Positions 1 through 8,051 of a stretch of 64,000 bases of DNA are shown here, in pieces; the first letter of the stretch is position 1, and each line of letters opens with the position of its first letter. A program made the translations under genes and the position numbers. Source of the stretch: Burkholderiales bacterium (GTDB lineage: Bacteria; Pseudomonadota; Gammaproteobacteria; Burkholderiales; WYBJ01). Where the stretch lies: assembly GCA_022841915.1 (NCBI GenBank), contig JALHQN010000001.1:62001-126000 (forward strand), written 5' to 3'. The notes under the pieces were generated by a model. That model did no database searches, was not told the origin of the DNA, and saw nothing but the letters and a program-made list of their open reading frames with translations.

Positions 1-2
1 TG

Positions 3-230
3 CATCGGGCGCTGATCCCGCGCAACTTCGAACCGGGCTTCAAGGTCGCGCTGATGAACAAAGACCTCGATACCTTCACGGCGATCGCCAAGGAACTGCA
101 CGTGCCGATCAGTTTCGCCAATGCCGCGCAACGCTATCAGCAGGCCGCCCTGGCCGCCGGGCTGGGCGAGAAGGACACGAGCGTGATCTTTACCGTGATC
201 GAGCAGCTGGCCGGGGTGGCGAAAAAGTAG
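3..230 (+). CDS. C-terminal fragment of a 3-hydroxyisobutyrate dehydrogenase-family oxidoreductase (partial)
   Basis: Only the last 75 residues lie in the window; the gene begins upstream. The fragment has the all-helical C-terminal domain typical of NAD(P)-dependent beta-hydroxyacid dehydrogenases (3-hydroxyisobutyrate dehydrogenase, tartronate semialdehyde reductase). Its signature is FKVALMNKDLD, where the second Lys and the Asp belong to the family's helical substrate-binding region, followed by a PISFANAAQRYQQA segment and GLGEKDTSVIF near the end. The Rossmann domain and the substrate motif are not visible, so the exact substrate cannot be assigned. The frame is open to the window edge and stops at TAG 228-230. 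Confidence 0.8.
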   Translation, partial: HRALIPRNFEPGFKVALMNKDLDTFTAIAKELHVPISFANAAQRYQQAALAAGLGEKDTSVIFTVIEQLAGVAKK

Positions 231-396
231 TCCGCCCACAATGCGGGCAAGCCCCGGAGTCGAGATCGCCAATGCGCGGGTCGAGCCCGGGGCATCGTTG
301 CAATACGACGCGACCACCGGGCCGAGCTGATCGCACACGTCTCGACCAAAGACAGGTTTCTGCGCGACGACTACAGCACCGCGGTCGAAAAACGCC

Positions 397-741
397 TCAC
401 TCCGATTCGGCTTCCGGATACACCTGCCAGAACGCACGCCGGCTGCGCTGCGCATATCCGCCCACGGCCTCGTCGTAGAGTTTCCACAGCTCCTGGCGCA
501 TCGGATGCTCGGCGCTCATGAGCGCGTTGAGTTCCTCTTCGCTGGCCACGTCGTACTCGTACACCACGAGATATCTCGGTTCGGCGCCGTCGCTGGCGCG
601 GTAGCGGCGCACGCGCGTGATCTGCGGGAACCGCTTCAGCACGTCGGGCAGATGCTCGTCGTGGTACCAACGATTGAACTCGTCCTCGTGGGCCGGATCG
701 ACCGTGGCCATGTTGAGCATCAGCCCGCGCGCCTGCGACAT
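397..741 (-). CDS. Small dimeric alpha/beta-barrel protein (EthD/DUF4286-like)
   Basis: The 114-residue protein has the look of a stand-alone ferredoxin-like dimeric alpha/beta barrel. An early strand is followed by EFNRWYHDEHLPDVLKRFP, the W-Y-x-x-E-H-L-P signature shared by EthD-like and DUF4286 proteins, and then by strands carrying RVRRYRA and YLVVYEYD. Proteins of this fold often act as small oxygenases, isomerases or dehydratases on hydrophobic substrates, but no activity can be assigned here. The ATG at 741 lies 13 nt after the stop of the gamma-glutamyltransferase-like gene on the same strand, so the two are probably co-transcribed. The C-terminus is acidic (PEAESE). Confidence 0.7.
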   Translation of the reverse strand: MSQARGLMLNMATVDPAHEDEFNRWYHDEHLPDVLKRFPQITRVRRYRASDGAEPRYLVVYEYDVASEEELNALMSAEHPMRQELWKLYDEAVGGYAQRSRRAFWQVYPEAESE

Positions 742-754
742 CCGCTTGCCCGGA

Positions 755-2419
755 TCAGAACCCGAGTGCGATCCCGCCGGGACGCGAATCGCTCCCGGCC
801 CGAAGGACGCCGTTCTTGCGATCGAACTGGATCAGCTGGATCGCGCCGCCACCGGCCCAGGGCGCGAGCGGCTCTATCGTGTGGCCCATGTCGGCCAGCG
901 CCTGGCGCACCGACTCGGGGATGCGCTGATCGATCTTCAGCACCGGCTCGCGCCCGAGGTTCGCGGGATCGGTTCCGGGGAAGCTGTACCAGCGCGGCGC
1001 ATCGGCGGCCTCCTGCAGCGGCATGCCGTGATCGATGATCGCGGTGAGGGTTTGCGGATTCCACTGCGCCTGCTGATCGCCGCCGGGCGTGCCGCCGATC
1101 AACCAGGGCTCGCCCTCGCGGAACACCATGTAGGCGTTCAGCGTATGCATGGTGCGACGCCCGGGCGCGATCACGTTGGGATGCGCGGGATCGAGGCTGA
1201 AGCCGCGCCCGGCCCGGTTGTTCAAGGTCACACCGGTATCGCCCGCCACCACGCAGGAACCGAACGAGTTGGACAGACTGTGGATGAAGGACAAGGCGTT
1301 GCCCTGACCGTCGGCGACGGCGAAATAACTCGTGTCGCCGTTGTGCTCGGGCAGCACCGTGGCGGCGGGCCAGCGTGCCTGACGCGGATCGATTTCCTTG
1401 CGACGCATCTCGCCATGCGCTTTCGAAATGAAGCGCTCCAGCGGCCAGTCGACATACGCCGGATCGCCCGCGTAGCGGTTGCGGTCGGCGAACGCGAGCT
1501 TCTTGGCTTCCGCCAGCAGGTGTATGCGCTCGGCGCTGAAGGCGCCGAGGCTGCTCAGATCGAAGCCTTCCAGGATGTTCAACTGTTCCAGCACCAGGAA
1601 GCCTTGCGAGGGCGGTGCCGTTTCGCACACGGTATAGCCGCGATAATCGGTGGCGATCGGCGCCGAGACGACCGGCTGCTGACACGCGAAGTCGTCGGCG
1701 GTGAACAAGCCCCCTTCGCTTTTCAGGAACGCCAGCATGCGCTCGGCGATCTCGCCGCGATAAAAGGTCTCCGCGCCTTCCTTGGCGACGGCGCGCAGCG
1801 TGCGCGCCAGATCGGGCGCGGCCCACCGCTCGCCAGCGACGGGTGCCCGCCCTCCGGGCAGAAACTGCGCCTTGGAGTATGCGAACTTCGACAACAAGTC
1901 GGCGCGCTCGGCGTAGCGGTGACTGATGTACTCGGTGATGGCCACACCGTCCGCGGCGAGACTGATCGCCGGTTGCCACAATTCTTCCCAGGGCAGGGTC
2001 CCGTAGCGCTTCCACAACGCCTCGTAGACACCCAACGCGCCGGGAACCGACACCGCGTGCACGCCCTCGAGCGGCATCTTCTTGTAGCCCTGGGCGGCGT
2101 AGTACGCTTGGGTCGCCCCAGCCGCAGCGACGCCGCTGCCGTTGAACGCCAGTGTCTCGCGCTTGGCGGCACTATGCGCGATGACGAACGCGTCGCCGCC
2201 CAAGCCGCACTTCATGGGCAACACCACGCCCTCGGCGGCAGCCACGGCGATCGCGGCATCGAAGGCATTGCCGCCCCGCTGCATGATCGCCAGACCGATC
2301 GCGGCGGCCACCGGGTGCGCGGATGCCACCATCCCACGCATGCCGAAAGCCTCTGGCCGCTGACGGCCACGCGCCGCCTCAGCGGCAGTCAAACTCCACG
2401 AACCGTCGTCCACTTTCAT
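755..2419 (-). CDS. Gamma-glutamyltransferase family protein (Ntn-hydrolase)
   Basis: The 554-residue protein covers a full-length GGT-type Ntn-hydrolase precursor. The large-subunit part has GGNAFDAAIAVA (about residues 49-60) and a CGLGGDAFVI segment. The self-cleavage nucleophile is probably Thr363 in HNGDTSYFAVAD, which would start the small subunit, and GGTPGGDQQAQWNPQ is the substrate/oxyanion segment. The family hydrolyses or transfers gamma-glutamyl groups, but many such orphan paralogues act on other amides such as cephalosporins or oxamate-like compounds. No signal peptide is visible, so it may be cytoplasmic. The ATG at 2419 has a GGAGG about 12 nt upstream. It is followed at 13 nt by a small alpha/beta-barrel gene. 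A second family member lies at 34742-36322. Confidence 0.88.
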   Translation of the reverse strand: MKVDDGSWSLTAAEAARGRQRPEAFGMRGMVASAHPVAAAIGLAIMQRGGNAFDAAIAVAAAEGVVLPMKCGLGGDAFVIAHSAAKRETLAFNGSGVAAAGATQAYYAAQGYKKMPLEGVHAVSVPGALGVYEALWKRYGTLPWEELWQPAISLAADGVAITEYISHRYAERADLLSKFAYSKAQFLPGGRAPVAGERWAAPDLARTLRAVAKEGAETFYRGEIAERMLAFLKSEGGLFTADDFACQQPVVSAPIATDYRGYTVCETAPPSQGFLVLEQLNILEGFDLSSLGAFSAERIHLLAEAKKLAFADRNRYAGDPAYVDWPLERFISKAHGEMRRKEIDPRQARWPAATVLPEHNGDTSYFAVADGQGNALSFIHSLSNSFGSCVVAGDTGVTLNNRAGRGFSLDPAHPNVIAPGRRTMHTLNAYMVFREGEPWLIGGTPGGDQQAQWNPQTLTAIIDHGMPLQEAADAPRWYSFPGTDPANLGREPVLKIDQRIPESVRQALADMGHTIEPLAPWAGGGAIQLIQFDRKNGVLRAGSDSRPGGIALGF

Positions 2420-2795
2420 GCCTAGGCGCCTCCGAGGGATAGTGCATGGAAGCTAACACAGGGGTTTTACGCATCGCAACGCCGCATTCGAAATCGCCTG
2501 GCGGGGATCCCAACCCGTTCGGATGCGAGCGGCGCTGGACCGCGAATTCGGCTAGGCGGCATTCAGACCTCGGCGCCGCCCGCCGAACCGAGCGGGCGCA
2601 GGGCGACTTCGACGGCATCGAGCGGATGCAGCCGAGCTTGGTCCCCTATGCGCGGGGAATCGACTCGTAGCCGTGCTCGTGCGCGCAACGGGCGAGCCTC
2701 TGGACCATCGCGGGTCAGACGGACATCCGGCCCCCTCCTTTCATGCTGAGCACACGATCGCCGCCGCGAACTGCGCAGAAAGCCCCGAAGGCGGG
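2420..2795. other. Intergenic region without a recognisable gene
   Basis: This 376-nt stretch lies between the GGT-like gene and the PhnD-like gene, both on the minus strand. Open frames here have no recognisable protein features. It should contain the promoter of the GGT operon, but I could not pick out a convincing -35/-10 pair or hairpin. Confidence 0.5.
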
Positions 2796-3587
2796 CTACA
2801 GTCGTACGTGCCGGGCGGCTTGCGCCATGGATCGAATTGGGTCGTAGTGATCGTCTTCGACCGCGACGAATCGATCGATGCGGCAGGCATCCAGCACCGC
2901 GCGACCCGTTTCGTCCTCGTGGATGGCGAGCAGGAAGCGTTGCAACCGCGACACCAGGATCGGATCGAGCTCGCCACGCGCGATCCAGGGCGGCATGGGA
3001 CTGGGGCCCAGCGAGCCTATCGACGTCAGCACATCGGCCAGTTCAGGCGAGCGGTCCAGTTCCAGTTCGAACACCGTGCTGTCGATGGCCGCCACATCCG
3101 CCTTACCGGCGGCGATCCAGGCCAGCGAATCGAGGTGGGCGCCCGAAGGCTGCGCGGACGAAAAATAGCCGGCATGCGCGCCGAGCGTGGCCAGATGGTG
3201 CCGCATCACGTTGTAGCCCGAGTGCGAGCGTGGCTCGTTGTAGACGAATCGCAGGCCCCGCAGATCGTCGAAGGACGCATGACCGCTGTCGCGACGCACG
3301 ACGATATCCGAGTAATAGACCGGCTGCCCGGCGTAGCGCTCGCCGCGCGTGACCGGAGCCGCCAGGAGGGTGACGGCATCGGGTTCGTCTTGCCAGTTCC
3401 AGATGTAGGGCAGGCCGCAAATCCAAAGGACATCGATCTCCCCGCGGTTGAATTGCTCCTCCCGCTCCTGCCAGGGAATGTTGCCGACGAACGTCGTAGG
3501 CACCCCGAGAGATGCGGCGGCAAGCCGCGCAATTTCTCGACAAGTGGCTTCCATGTTGGGGGACATGCAGGAACTGACGCGTAGCAT
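2796..3587 (-). CDS. PhnD-like phosphate/phosphonate-type ABC substrate-binding protein, no signal peptide
   Basis: The 263-residue protein resembles PhnD-type periplasmic binding proteins. It has an early MSPNMEATCR segment, EEQFNRGEIDVLWICGLPY (the domain-1 region that scores ligand-site residues), a SFDDLRGLRFVYNEP stretch and a domain-2 segment ending in DSTVFEL. The ATG at 3587 was chosen because homology-like sequence begins immediately; an upstream extension to 3716 is low-complexity. Unusually, no Sec signal or lipobox is visible at this start. No permease or ATPase gene lies nearby, so it is an orphan. Ligand unknown; phosphonate, phosphite or an organic anion are possibilities only. 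Confidence 0.75.
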   Translation of the reverse strand: MLRVSSCMSPNMEATCREIARLAAASLGVPTTFVGNIPWQEREEQFNRGEIDVLWICGLPYIWNWQDEPDAVTLLAAPVTRGERYAGQPVYYSDIVVRRDSGHASFDDLRGLRFVYNEPRSHSGYNVMRHHLATLGAHAGYFSSAQPSGAHLDSLAWIAAGKADVAAIDSTVFELELDRSPELADVLTSIGSLGPSPMPPWIARGELDPILVSRLQRFLLAIHEDETGRAVLDACRIDRFVAVEDDHYDPIRSMAQAARHVRL

Positions 3588-4265
3588 AGGACGGAGCAAA
3601 CGGATCGAGGGAGGAAGCAATGTGCCACAAGCCGCGCGCGCACGCCACATCGGCGTGACGGGCGCAGGCGCGCACCGGTGCCGCATCCGCACGCTCGACA
3701 GCAATGCTATCGGCATAATCCGAGGGCCAAGTCAAAAGAACGACACGATCGCATCCAGAAGCACTTAGGCATCTTGTCAGCATGCTGTGCGGCGTTCCTC
3801 GGGATTCGACCCGGCGCATCGTCGACCTGCGACGGCGCGCGAACGCCACTGTCGTGGAGTGATCGCATGTGACCCGTCGGGAACTATCGGGGGCACGCGG
3901 ACTCTGTCTAAATGGATTGCGAACGCAACGTGGGTTGTAGCATCCACGCCCCGCCGGCAGCCGCACGGAGCCACGTTGGTGCAAGGCCGCCATGCCTGCA
4001 ACACGGCATCCCGCCGGTCCGACGCCGCTGGGGAAAATAGCCGGGGAAGCGCGTACGCAGCGATCCGCAGTCACTCAGCCGAGCCTCGCGAGGTTGAACC
4101 ATCGAGGTGCAGCATTGCTTCGGGTGACCCGGCCGCATGAGTAAACACGACGCAGCGTTGGCCCTCCATCGAGGGGCTCCGGCTGGTCGCCCCCAATTTC
4201 GCTGTTTCGCTGTTTCGTTGTCGCCGTCCCCCGGGGACAGGCCAGTTTCGCCTCTTGGAGATACC
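3588..4265. other. Long intergenic region (678 nt)
   Basis: Divergent intergenic space between the PhnD-like gene (minus) and rnk (plus). I found no protein-like frame, tRNA or repeat. The only element I can point to is a weak minus-strand promoter candidate near 3706-3735. The region just before rnk has a GGAG at 4256-4259 that serves as its ribosome binding site. Confidence 0.5.
3706..3735 (-). promoter_or_regulatory. Weak sigma-70-like promoter candidate for the PhnD-like gene
   Basis: On the minus strand a TTGACT (3735-3730) is followed after 18 nt by GATAGC (3711-3706). The -35 is good (5/6), the -10 poor (3/6). It lies about 120 nt upstream of the PhnD-like start. Tentative. Confidence 0.25.
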
Positions 4266-4679
4266 ATGAAATCGCAATCGCCCCTGCATGTGACCCGACC
4301 CGATGCCATCAAACTCTCGGCGCTGATCGAACATCTGTCTGTGACCCGAGGCGAGCAGGCCGATCTGCTGCAGGAAGTGCTCGACTATGCGGACATCGTC
4401 CCTTCCACCAGCATCACCGCGGAGGTCGTCACCTTGAATTCGCGCGTGGTCATCGAAGATGCCCTCACGGGCAAAGCGACTGAAATTACGCTGGTGCTGC
4501 CCGATCAATTCGATCCTGCCGCGGGTCGCATCTCCGTCGTCTCGCCCATGGGCCGCGCCCTGCTCGGGCGCCGCGTTGGCGATGTGGTGGCGGTTCAAGT
4601 TCCGCAAGGCGAATCGCGTGAGGTACGCCTGAAGGAGATCCCATACCAGCCCGAGGCCCACGGCATCCACGACGAGTAG
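4266..4679 (+). CDS. rnk: Nucleoside diphosphate kinase regulator (Rnk, GreA/GreB C-domain family)
   Basis: The 137-residue protein matches the usual length of Rnk. An N-terminal short helical region (DAIKLSALIEHL, near residues 12-23) replaces the long GreA coiled coil. It is followed by the GreA/GreB FKBP-like C-terminal domain with ITLVLPDQFDP, ISVVSPMGRALLGRRVGDVV and VQVPQGESREV, the GreA-type signature. Rnk binds RNA polymerase near the secondary channel and was named for its effect on nucleoside diphosphate kinase levels. The ATG at 4266 is preceded by GGAG six bases upstream; a longer frame from 4137 is rejected because its first 43 residues look non-coding. It appears monocistronic. 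Confidence 0.88.
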   Translation: MKSQSPLHVTRPDAIKLSALIEHLSVTRGEQADLLQEVLDYADIVPSTSITAEVVTLNSRVVIEDALTGKATEITLVLPDQFDPAAGRISVVSPMGRALLGRRVGDVVAVQVPQGESREVRLKEIPYQPEAHGIHDE

Positions 4680-4871
4680 TCGTCCAGGACGGGAGCGTCG
4701 ACGTTCGTCGGCAACCCTGTCTATCCCGCCTGCTGCAGTCTGCCTTCGCCCTGCTCCGAGCAGCGCACTGCCCTCCCCGCCACCTCTCGGGTCCTTGGTT
4801 TATCATCGTCAGCCCGGACGCCGGTATCGAAGCCGCGCCGGGCACGACAACCCGACCTCTCGCGAGACATC

Positions 4872-5720
4872 ATGCCGATCACCATCGTCGATTCGCAAGT
4901 ACACATTTGGGGCGAGGACACACCACAACGCCCGTGGCCCAAGCAGGACGCCGAAAACCTCGCGCAGCGCGCGCGAGCGTTCCAATTGCCCGATCTCGAG
5001 GCGGAGATGCGCATCGCGGGCGTCGATCGCGCCGTCATCGTGCCGCCGACCTGGGACGGATTGCGCAACGACCTCGCCTGTGAGGCCGCGCAGCGCTATC
5101 CCCACAAGTTCGCCGTCATGGGGAGGCTCGCAGTCGAGGCGCCCGGCGCGCGCGAGCGCTTCGCGACGTGGAAACAGCAGCCGGGCATGCTGGGCATCAG
5201 GCTCGGCTTCCATACCACGGTGCTCAAAGCCATGTTCAACGAGGGCAAGGCGGACTGGATTTTCGCCGATGCCGAGAAGGCTGGCATACCGATCATGCTG
5301 CTGCTGCCAGGCGATATCGCTGCCTTCGAGCACATTGCGCAACGGCATCCTAACCTGACGATCGTCGTCGATCACATGGCCGTTCCACGTCACGGCAAGG
5401 GCGACGGCGCCTTCACGCATATCGACGGGCTCTGCGGACTTGCACGGTTCCCGAACATCAGCGTCAAGCTCACGTCGGTGCCTTCGTACGCCGTCGATCC
5501 TTACCCCCACCGCGGACTGCACCCTTACCTGCGGCGCCTCTACGACAGCTTCGGTCCAAAGCGCTTGCACTGGGGCTCGGACCTCACGCGCATGCCCTGC
5601 AGCTATGGCCTGTGCGTGCGGCTGTTCACCGAGGAACTGCGCTGGCTCAACGGCGACGATCTGGAGTGGATCATGGGTCGCGCGATCTGCGAACGGCTGG
5701 GCTGGCCGCTCGACGCCTGA
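4872..5720 (+). CDS. Amidohydrolase-2 family TIM-barrel hydrolase
   Basis: The 282-residue protein is a compact amidohydrolase-2 (COG3618-like) enzyme. Strand 1 reads IVDSQVHIWG, so the usual first H-x-H metal pair is replaced by Q-V-H. Later come DRAVIVPPTWDG, VVDHMAVP (His at the end of a barrel strand) and LHWGSDLTRMP with the catalytic Asp near the end. Members hydrolyse lactones, decarboxylate aromatic acids or act on 2-pyrone dicarboxylate; the substrate here is unknown. The ATG at 4872 gives the expected direct start into strand 1. It stands alone between rnk and a convergent phospholipase D-like gene. Confidence 0.85.
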   Translation: MPITIVDSQVHIWGEDTPQRPWPKQDAENLAQRARAFQLPDLEAEMRIAGVDRAVIVPPTWDGLRNDLACEAAQRYPHKFAVMGRLAVEAPGARERFATWKQQPGMLGIRLGFHTTVLKAMFNEGKADWIFADAEKAGIPIMLLLPGDIAAFEHIAQRHPNLTIVVDHMAVPRHGKGDGAFTHIDGLCGLARFPNISVKLTSVPSYAVDPYPHRGLHPYLRRLYDSFGPKRLHWGSDLTRMPCSYGLCVRLFTEELRWLNGDDLEWIMGRAICERLGWPLDA

Positions 5721-5739
5721 GGCGCGAAACGTCGGCCTC

Positions 5740-5769
5740 GCTCGGCAAGCTCACAGCTGTGAGCCGAGC
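5740..5769. terminator. Inverted repeat between convergent genes
   Basis: GCTCGG (5740-5745) pairs with CCGAGC (5764-5769), enclosing a 14-nt perfect palindrome CTCACAGCTGTGAG (5750-5763). It lies between the amidohydrolase stop and, overlapping, the stop of the convergent PLD gene. A factor-assisted or bidirectional terminator is likely, although no T-run follows. Confidence 0.4.
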
Positions 5770-7025
5770 AGGCCGGCGGCATGCTCCCAGAGCTTTTCCG
5801 TCCAGGGACGTTGCTCCCATTGCTCCAGTGTGATGCGTCGCGCATGCTTCAGGTCGTCCTCGAAGATTTCGACCTGACGGCGCGCGAACTCAGCGTCGAG
5901 TATGTTGAGATTCGCTTCGTCGTTGACCGCAAACGATCGGTTGTCGAAATTGGTCGAGCCCACGGACGTCCAAAGTTCGTCCACCACCATCACTTTGCAG
6001 TGGAACATCGTCGGCTGGTACTCGTAGATTTCGGCGCCCGCGCGCAGTAGCGCCCCCCAAGTCGATCGTGATGCTCGTCGCACGATCTCGGTATCGATCA
6101 GCGGGCCAGGCAGAATGATCTGCAGCTTCACCCCGCGTTTCAGGGCAGCCACCAGCATATCGACCGCCACGTCGTCCGGCACGAAATAGGAGGCCGACAA
6201 ACGAATGCTGTGCGCAGCGGCTGCGATGGACAGCAGATACATCGTCTGCACGGTTTCGGAACCGCCGCCGGGAGAACTGGTGAATACCTGCGCGTGATGC
6301 TCGCCCACCGGCTCGATCGGCGGAAAGTAAGGCTCGCCGTGCAGGACATTACCGGTCACCTCGACCCAGTTGTCCAGGAACGCCGACTGCATCTGCGCCA
6401 CCACCGGGCCTTCGATGCGAAAGTGCGTATCGCGCCAGTGCTCGGGATCCTGCGCGCGCCCCGTCCACGGATCGGCAATGCCCACCCCACCCGTGAAGCC
6501 GACGCGACCATCCACCACCAGAAGCTTGCGGTGCGTACGGTTGTTCAGGCGCCCGAAGTTGTACCAGTGCGGCTCGTTGTAGCGCTCGATCTGAACGCCC
6601 GCCGCCACCATCGCTCCCAGCAAGCTCTCCTCGATCTTGCTGCTACCGACCCAATCGAGCAGAACATGGACTTTGACGCCGGCGCGTGCCCGCTCGGAGA
6701 GCGCTTCGGAGAACGTCTTGCCTATGTCGCCGGACCAATAGATGTAGGTTTCGAATGTGATCGTCTTGCGCGCCTGCCTGATGGCGGAGAGCATGGCAGG
6801 AAAGATCTCTTCACCATTGAGCAATACCTGCGCACGATTGCCCGCCACGAGCGCTGGCCCGAGCATGACCCCCATGGTCCGGGCGAACTGCGCATCGGCA
6901 ACCGCATAGATCGACTCGATCTTGCGGTCGACCTGCTTGTCGCCCAGCGTGAGATTCATCGCCAGAATCACGGCAAAGGCAGTGACGACGGAGGTCGTCA
7001 GGATGATTTTCGTCTTTCTGCTCAC
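5751..7025 (-). CDS. Phospholipase D-like / cardiolipin synthase family protein
   Basis: The 424-residue protein has an N-terminal membrane segment (IILTTSVVTAFAVILAMNL) and two PLD HKD motifs: HRKLLVVDGRVGFTGG and HCKVMVVDELWTSVGSTN. Each provides the H-x-K-x4-D of the paired active site. This architecture matches bacterial cardiolipin synthases (ClsB/ClsC-like), which condense phosphatidyl groups at the inner membrane. I prefer the GTG at 7025, which gives MSRKTKI followed by the membrane helix; a TTG at 7061 would add 12 residues without a better ribosome site. Downstream it is convergent with the amidohydrolase. Cardiolipin synthase is the likeliest function, but other PLD-type transesterases are not excluded. 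Confidence 0.85.
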   Translation of the reverse strand: MSRKTKIILTTSVVTAFAVILAMNLTLGDKQVDRKIESIYAVADAQFARTMGVMLGPALVAGNRAQVLLNGEEIFPAMLSAIRQARKTITFETYIYWSGDIGKTFSEALSERARAGVKVHVLLDWVGSSKIEESLLGAMVAAGVQIERYNEPHWYNFGRLNNRTHRKLLVVDGRVGFTGGVGIADPWTGRAQDPEHWRDTHFRIEGPVVAQMQSAFLDNWVEVTGNVLHGEPYFPPIEPVGEHHAQVFTSSPGGGSETVQTMYLLSIAAAAHSIRLSASYFVPDDVAVDMLVAALKRGVKLQIILPGPLIDTEIVRRASRSTWGALLRAGAEIYEYQPTMFHCKVMVVDELWTSVGSTNFDNRSFAVNDEANLNILDAEFARRQVEIFEDDLKHARRITLEQWEQRPWTEKLWEHAAGLLGSQL

Positions 7026-7067
7026 ATCTGCGCTCGACCGCAATATCGATGCCCTGCACAAACGCGA

Positions 7068-7087
7068 AGGCCGCCCGGAGGCGGCCT
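7068..7087 (-). terminator. GC-rich hairpin after the PEP-CTERM gene
   Basis: AGGCCGCC (7068-7075) pairs perfectly with GGCGGCCT (7080-7087) around a CGGA loop. It sits 25 nt after the stop of the minus-strand PEP-CTERM gene and just ahead of the PLD gene. Only a short T-rich stretch follows on the minus strand, so termination may be partial. Confidence 0.5.
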
Positions 7088-7112
7088 CGTGCCAGGCACA
7101 CCGTGCTGCCGG

Positions 7113-7826
7113 TCAGCCAGCGCGGCGGCGGCGAGCGACGAAGGCGACGAAGGCGAGCCCTAGCGCCATCAGCGCGTACGTCTTGGGCTCGGGCACGGCC
7201 ATGACCTGAACGGAAGCCTGGAAGGCTTCCTCTGCGAGGCCGCGGTTGAACACGAGCCAAAACGGATCGGAGGAATCGTAGGACGGCGAAGCGAGTTGCA
7301 TGGCGATACGATAGGCGCCGACCGGAGCCGCAATGCCCAGCGGAGAGGTCTGGAGCGTGAAGACGATGTGCTGGTGGATTTGGCCGGTGGAACCGGCGTC
7401 GCTGATGAACCCGTCGAAGGCCGAACTGGTGGTGAACCCGGTGCCGGTGTAGGTGGCCGTTTCGTCCAGGCTGTCACGCACGACCAAGACTGCTCTGTCC
7501 GGTGCACCCCAAGCACTGCCGTTCCAGAATGACAGCGTGCCGACCGGCGCGAAGGAGAGCATGTCCGCCAGCGCGAACGCACCCGGCTCGGAGGCGAAGC
7601 CAGGGTCGGTCGTGCGCCAACGCGGACCAGCGAGCAACGTGTCGAGGGAGCCCTCGAAGATGCCATAACCAGTACCGTACTCGGTACGCGGCGCGCCCTC
7701 CACGACCAATCGGCCGCCCGCTACGCCCACTTCGATGTCGCCCTCGTGCACGGACTGCGCCGAAACAGCAACGCTTGCGAGCGCCAAGATGGCCCCGCCG
7801 ATAGCATTCCACCAGAACTTGGTCAT
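7113..7826 (-). CDS. PEP-CTERM sorting-domain protein
   Basis: The 237-residue exported protein has an N-terminal signal peptide (WWNAIGGAILALASVAVSAQ) and a textbook PEP-CTERM tail. The tail is VPEP, then a hydrophobic helix (TYALMALGLAFVAFVA), then RRRRAG at the very end. Such tails are processed by an exosortase (EpsH/XrtA type), and the proteins are usually tied to exopolysaccharide or biofilm production. The middle is beta-rich without catalytic motifs. The ATG at 7826 has AGGAGA upstream and starts the signal peptide directly; a longer frame to 7997 is rejected. No exosortase gene is in this window. A hairpin at 7068-7087 probably ends its transcript. Confidence 0.9.
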   Translation of the reverse strand: MTKFWWNAIGGAILALASVAVSAQSVHEGDIEVGVAGGRLVVEGAPRTEYGTGYGIFEGSLDTLLAGPRWRTTDPGFASEPGAFALADMLSFAPVGTLSFWNGSAWGAPDRAVLVVRDSLDETATYTGTGFTTSSAFDGFISDAGSTGQIHQHIVFTLQTSPLGIAAPVGAYRIAMQLASPSYDSSDPFWLVFNRGLAEEAFQASVQVMAVPEPKTYALMALGLAFVAFVARRRRAG

Positions 7827-8051
7827 CTTTCTCGTCTCCTGAAGACGAACACGCTGCGAAAGGCGCCTTGAGATCACGACTGGCACACGCTGAATGCCTG
7901 CAGCCGCCACCGAGTTGCATCTTAGGTCATGATTCTCGCGAGCGTCAACTCGCGCCGACCGGCCCGGAGCGCGCGGGCAACGAACGGTCGACTCCAAAGG
8001 CCCGAGACGACGAGCCTTCCTGCCTCGGTCAAGCCCGCGCGGGCATTGCGA

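Noticed and set aside
617-2425. 602-residue plus-strand open frame
   Set aside because: It lies antisense to the GGT-like gene and has no family features; a GC-rich shadow.
3588-4265. Several 60-130-residue frames in the long gap before rnk
   Set aside because: None shows signal, domain or codon-like pattern; they conflict with each other on both strands.
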